From positions 1 through 8,107 of the forward strand of contig JAGRBY010000274.1 of NCBI GenBank assembly GCA_020433835.1: 8,107 nucleotides of DNA, read 5' to 3'. The translations under genes were made by a program, and so were the position numbers. Source of the stretch: Anaerolineae bacterium (GTDB taxonomy: Bacteria > Chloroflexota > Anaerolineae > 4572-78 > J111). The notes below the pieces were generated by a model, which worked only from the letters and a program-made list of their open reading frames with translations, had not been told where the DNA came from and made no database searches. Shown in pieces: positions 6,407-8,107 of this stretch; within the stretch, counting starts at the first letter, position 1; each line of letters begins with the position of its first letter.

Positions 6407-6816
6407 AAGTTACCTCCATTGACGGCAGCTAGGATAAACAGGAGGACGATTACAGCTAATATGACAAAAGCAATTCCTCTATCTGACAAGGATGAACCTT
6501 GCCCTGGCTGACGATAGTCAACTTGCCCCCAACCGGACTTGACCGGCTGGGGGTCATCGATGAGCTTTGCTCCACATTGATAGCAGCGTGATTTATAGCT
6601 TTCATTCACCGTGCCACAGTGGGGACAATCATACGGTTCGATGAGCCAGCGCCAAGCGCCGGAGGATTGCAGTTGTAGGAGCTGTTGTTCCGGTGATTGT
6701 TGGGTTGATTTGAAGATGAGGGCAAAGACAGCCACGGCCGCCGCCCACATTAAGCCAATGACCAAGCAGCCAATTTCGCCGGCTAATTCATCCATAGGAT
6801 CTTTTCTACGAGACAT
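6403..6816 (-). CDS. Two-TM zinc-ribbon membrane protein upstream of the DNA-pump ATPase
   Basis: A 137-residue protein with a hydrophobic segment at about 16-35, a zinc-ribbon in the middle (C64-x2-C67 ... C78-x2-C81, in CPHCG and CYQCG), and a second strongly hydrophobic segment at about 114-132, close to the C-terminus. No family is recognised. It opens the minus-strand operon: the ATG at 6816 has AGGAG 8 nt upstream. Its stop overlaps the TTG start of the ATPase, and its last codons carry that gene's Shine-Dalgarno. Tight coupling and the lack of membrane helices in the ATPase suggest that it anchors or docks the ATPase at the membrane. This is an inference. The side of the membrane on which the zinc-ribbon lies cannot be decided from charge, since both sides are mixed. 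Confidence 0.75.
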   Translation of the reverse strand: MSRRKDPMDELAGEIGCLVIGLMWAAAVAVFALIFKSTQQSPEQQLLQLQSSGAWRWLIEPYDCPHCGTVNESYKSRCYQCGAKLIDDPQPVKSGWGQVDYRQPGQGSSLSDRGIAFVILAVIVLLFILAAVNGGNF

Positions 6817-7000
6817 GGCCTCTGCTCCTGTAGCGGATTGTTAAAACTGCGACGTTAACCCATAGGCTACTTCAAAAAGCTAAAAAACAAATATGAACAT
6901 GATTAGAAAATAGTTGGGATTGACTCGCGAAACGGCCGTCACCCCTCGCGATTAATAACACTTTTTAGCTCACACCGTACTGCTTACCCCTGTAAAACCA
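6817..7000. promoter_or_regulatory. Divergent regulatory region with TCGCGA palindromes
   Basis: This AT-rich region separates the transfer operon (-) from the gene at 7135 (+). TCGCGA occurs at 6925-6930 and 6946-6951, exactly 21 bp apart (two helical turns), with the palindrome ACGGCCGT at 6932-6939 between. A possible minus-strand extended -10, TGT-TATTAA (6960-6952), directly abuts the 6946 site, so the TCGCGA sites could be operators of the transfer operon. A 9-bp inverted pair, AGCTAAAAA (6878-6886) and TTTTTAGCT (6962-6970), flanks the block. The promoter call is weak because no -35 is evident and the leader would be about 130 nt. Confidence 0.35.
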
Positions 7001-7015
7001 CTCAGTTTTTACCCC

Positions 7016-7043
7016 TTGACTCTGGGGGAATCCATGAGAACAT
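7016..7043 (+). promoter_or_regulatory. Promoter of the 7135 gene (copy 1 of a repeated promoter-leader block)
   Basis: The -35 TTGACT (7016-7021), a 16-bp spacer and an extended -10, TGA-GAACAT (7035-7043), give a predicted start near 7050. The same elements with the same spacing recur 692 bp downstream before the 7828 gene. TTACCCCT occurs at 6984-6991 and again at 7009-7016, overlapping the -35, as a possible activator or repressor site. Confidence 0.65.
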
Positions 7044-7050
7044 GCGATCA

Positions 7051-7084
7051 ATGCCATTAAAACGTTAAAGTATTTTGATGGCAT
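7051..7084 (+). other. 5'-terminal leader hairpin (copy 1) with a 5-codon mini-ORF
   Basis: ATGCCAT-T-AAAA (7051-7062) pairs with TTTT-G-ATGGCAT (7073-7084) over 12 bp, including one T-G wobble, with a 10-nt loop. It starts at the predicted RNA 5' end. The left arm and loop also read as ATG CCA TTA AAA CGT TAA (7051-7068), a five-codon frame. Copy 2 keeps the stem, the frame and the stop. Possible roles are mRNA 5' protection, translational or transcriptional attenuation, or a DNA-level binding site. Confidence 0.55.
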
Positions 7085-7099
7085 ACATTACCAACTGAA

Positions 7100-7115
7100 C
7101 ACCCAGAAGGGGGTG
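7100..7115 (+). repeat. Small hairpin holding a purine-rich, SD-like loop upstream of the 7135 gene
   Basis: CACCC (7100-7104) pairs with GGGTG (7111-7115) around AGAAGG. TGAACACC also occurs as a direct repeat on either side (starting at 7096 and 7114). The AGAAGG loop resembles a Shine-Dalgarno but lies about 24 nt before the ATG, too far for ordinary use unless the intervening sequence folds. Confidence 0.35.
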
Positions 7116-7134
7116 AACACCAAAATAAATCTAT

Positions 7135-7530
7135 ATGAACTCTGAACAACAACGCAAACTCGATGCCTTCGTTAACCGTGAGGTCATCATGCTCGCCTCG
7201 CATCTGGTTGAAGACCTACTCCAAGCGACAATGAGTACCGATATGACGTATGGCGGGATCGAATTAGACGACATCGAAAATCTGTACATCACGGATGAAG
7301 AGACCGCCAAAGATTATGGCTGGGGGTCCCTTGAAGCAATGCAAGATGCGGGAGAAGACCAGCAAGAAGTCTTCGAATGGTGGTTCGTTTCCTCTTGGTT
7401 ATATAAGCAACTCAAAACCGAAGGTAAGCCAGTCGTCGACAGCGCTTACGGTTACATCTGGGGGCGTACCTGTACCGGTCAAGCTATCTCGCTCGACTCG
7501 GTTATCGAACGCATTTACAACCGGTTGTAA
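7135..7530 (+). CDS. Conserved plasmid-accessory hypothetical protein
   Basis: A 131-residue acidic, soluble protein with no membrane segments. It opens NSEQQRKLDAFVNREVI and ends with a motif-rich region: EVFEWWFVSSWLYKQL (78-93), IWGRTCTGQAISLDSVIERIY (108-128). This N- and C-terminal pattern resembles a family of hypothetical proteins on plasmids of diverse bacteria, in which a variable acidic middle part separates the conserved ends. I know of no assigned function. The gene has its own strong promoter and a leader of about 85 nt with two hairpins. It lacks a normally spaced Shine-Dalgarno, so translation may depend on leader folding. A stem-loop follows the stop by 6 nt. It sits divergently from the transfer operon, consistent with a regulatory or accessory role on the element. 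Confidence 0.75.
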   Translation: MNSEQQRKLDAFVNREVIMLASHLVEDLLQATMSTDMTYGGIELDDIENLYITDEETAKDYGWGSLEAMQDAGEDQQEVFEWWFVSSWLYKQLKTEGKPVVDSAYGYIWGRTCTGQAISLDSVIERIYNRL

Positions 7531-7536
7531 TTTGAC

Positions 7537-7567
7537 GGCGGGCTTGCCTCACAAGCTTGAGCCCGCC
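7537..7567 (+). terminator. GC-rich stem-loop after the 7135 gene
   Basis: GGCGGGCT (7537-7544) pairs perfectly with AGCCCGCC (7560-7567). The 15-nt loop allows an alternative GCTTG/CAAGC pairing. It begins 6 nt after the TAA stop, a typical terminator position, but no T-run follows on the plus strand, so it may instead protect the mRNA 3' end. Confidence 0.5.
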
Positions 7568-7707
7568 AATGAGATTATAACTGATACCTGCCGCAGTCCG
7601 AATTTCTAGGGATGGGACAATACCGGCTAGCACCATTTCGGCGCTTTTTCCTCTCCTCTGCCCTTCACCATTTCAACCAAATGTACCCTCCGCTCAAATT
7701 TTGCCCC
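7568..7707. other. Non-coding stretch ending in a pyrimidine tract
   Basis: No convincing gene lies here. The tract CTTTTTCCTCTCCTCT at about 7652-7667, followed by GCCCTTCACC, closely resembles the pyrimidine tract at about 861-888 ahead of the gene at 914. A 43-codon frame from 7612 exists but crosses the promoter at 7708 and looks accidental. Confidence 0.35.
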
Positions 7708-7735
7708 TTGACTCTAGCTATGATCATGAGATCAT
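7708..7735 (+). promoter_or_regulatory. Promoter of the 7828 gene (copy 2 of the repeated block)
   Basis: TTGACT (7708-7713), a 16-bp spacer and TGA-GATCAT (7727-7735) match copy 1 position for position. The -10 also forms half of an inverted repeat, ATGATC-atga-GATCAT (7720-7735), which could bind a regulator. The predicted start is near 7742. Confidence 0.65.
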
Positions 7736-7742
7736 ACCTGTA

Positions 7743-7774
7743 ATGCCATCAAAACATTAAAACACTTTGATGGC
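7743..7774 (+). other. 5'-terminal leader hairpin (copy 2) with a 5-codon mini-ORF
   Basis: GCCATCAAA (7745-7753) pairs perfectly with TTTGATGGC (7766-7774) with a 12-nt loop. At the position of the T-G wobble in copy 1 this copy has C-G, a pairing-preserving change. The frame ATG CCA TCA AAA CAT TAA (7743-7760) is kept, with the same length and stop. Confidence 0.55.
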
Positions 7775-7795
7775 GATTGTTAAAAACAGTATGTC

Positions 7796-7822
7796 CGGTT
7801 TTGAAATAGAAACTCAAAACCG
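7796..7822 (+). promoter_or_regulatory. Hairpin immediately upstream of the 7828 start codon
   Basis: CGGTTTTGA (7796-7804) pairs perfectly with TCAAAACCG (7814-7822) over 9 bp with a 9-nt loop. It ends 5 nt before the ATG and occupies the place where a Shine-Dalgarno would be. No U-run follows, so it is more likely a translation-control element or operator than a terminator. Confidence 0.45.
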
Positions 7823-7827
7823 ATGCT

Positions 7828-8107
7828 ATGAACATCAACTTCAATTTCACTATTAGCGGGAGCAAACCCAAAAAGTCCTACCGGCGACGCTCACGTCGCC
7901 GCAAATTTGGAGCCCATCCATTTGATTGGCTGTATAAACTGATCTATTTTTTGGTCGGGGCCATTCTCAAACCGAGAAAGAAAAGGCGCAGTTTGATTAT
8001 GATTTGTCTGGGTTTTATGGTGTGGTTGTTCAAGACGGCATTCAAAATCATTGCGCTTCCGGCTTACAGTGTGCATTTCAGAAAACGGATCAAACGACTC
8101 ACTATCG
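7828..8107 (+). CDS. Basic, probably membrane-associated protein (partial, runs off the window)
   Basis: The open frame has 93 complete codons and no stop before the window ends, so the product is C-terminally incomplete here. It starts MNINFNFTIS. A very basic patch follows at residues 13-26 (KPKKSYRRRSRRRK), then a hydrophobic stretch at about 36-48 (containing LIYFLVGAIL), a basic linker (50-54), and a longer hydrophobic stretch at about 55-80 (containing IMICLGFMVWLF). Another basic run (85-90) follows. This suggests a membrane protein with cytoplasmic basic segments. The family is not recognised. The ATG has no Shine-Dalgarno and sits just after a hairpin. The dedicated promoter and leader shared with the 7135 gene support it as a real, co-regulated gene. 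Confidence 0.6.
   Translation, partial: MNINFNFTISGSKPKKSYRRRSRRRKFGAHPFDWLYKLIYFLVGAILKPRKKRRSLIMICLGFMVWLFKTAFKIIALPAYSVHFRKRIKRLTI

Noticed and set aside
7295..7609. 104-codon plus-strand frame overlapping the 7135 gene
   Set aside because: Its start lies inside a better-supported gene and it reads through the GC-rich stem-loop; composition is not protein-like.
7612..7743. 43-codon plus-strand frame
   Set aside because: It crosses the conserved promoter of the 7828 gene and has no Shine-Dalgarno or motif.
7001..7776. CRISPR or iteron array
   Set aside because: Only two copies 692 bp apart, each with promoter and hairpin logic, separated by a complete gene.
7891..8076. 61-codon minus-strand frame
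   Set aside because: Antisense to the plus-strand membrane-protein gene, which has its own promoter and consistent hydrophobic pattern.

Overview
The window looks like part of an integrated conjugative element or plasmid from a bacterium, most likely of the Chloroflexota. That assignment is an inference. It rests on a soluble TraG/VirD4/HerA-like ATPase next to replication-relaxation family proteins, on accessory plasmid-type hypothetical proteins, and on apparently leaderless genes. There are no ribosomal, tRNA or other phylogenetic marker genes.

Layout from left to right. A RadC-family JAMM-domain gene (99-677, +) has a dyad-flanked promoter. It is followed by a structured non-coding stretch (678-913) and a conserved-looking hypothetical gene (914-1495, +). 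That gene overlaps by 4 bp, tail to tail, with a small zinc-ribbon gene (1492-1701, -). The zinc-ribbon gene lies downstream of an approximately 100-residue accessory protein (1722-2024, -), and the two appear to form a two-gene operon. A hairpin-rich spacer (2043-2262) carries a terminator-like stem-loop. It closes a four-gene minus-strand operon that runs from 6816 to 2263: a two-TM zinc-ribbon protein, a large VirD4/TraG-like ATPase, and two tandem, diverged replication-relaxation paralogues. All joints in that operon are overlapping or only 6 bp apart. The divergent intergenic region (6817-7134) holds TCGCGA palindromes and a well-defined promoter for the 131-residue gene at 7135-7530 (+). 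After a stem-loop and a non-coding stretch, a basic membrane-protein gene begins at 7828 and runs off the window.

The operon's likely job is DNA processing and transfer. The two wHTH-plus-nuclease-like proteins would recognise and process element DNA. The ATPase would pump it, and the small membrane protein could supply the anchor that the ATPase lacks.

Two regulatory patterns stand out. (1) Four genes have an extended -10 box (TGnTAnnnT) only 8-11 nt before ATG and no Shine-Dalgarno, which suggests leaderless mRNAs. Operon-internal genes instead use Shine-Dalgarno sequences. (2) An ungapped 84-bp block (7001-7084 and 7693-7776) precedes two different genes. It contains a TTGACT promoter, a hairpin at the predicted RNA 5' end with a U-G to C-G change, and in both copies a 5-codon mini-ORF starting at the predicted transcription start.
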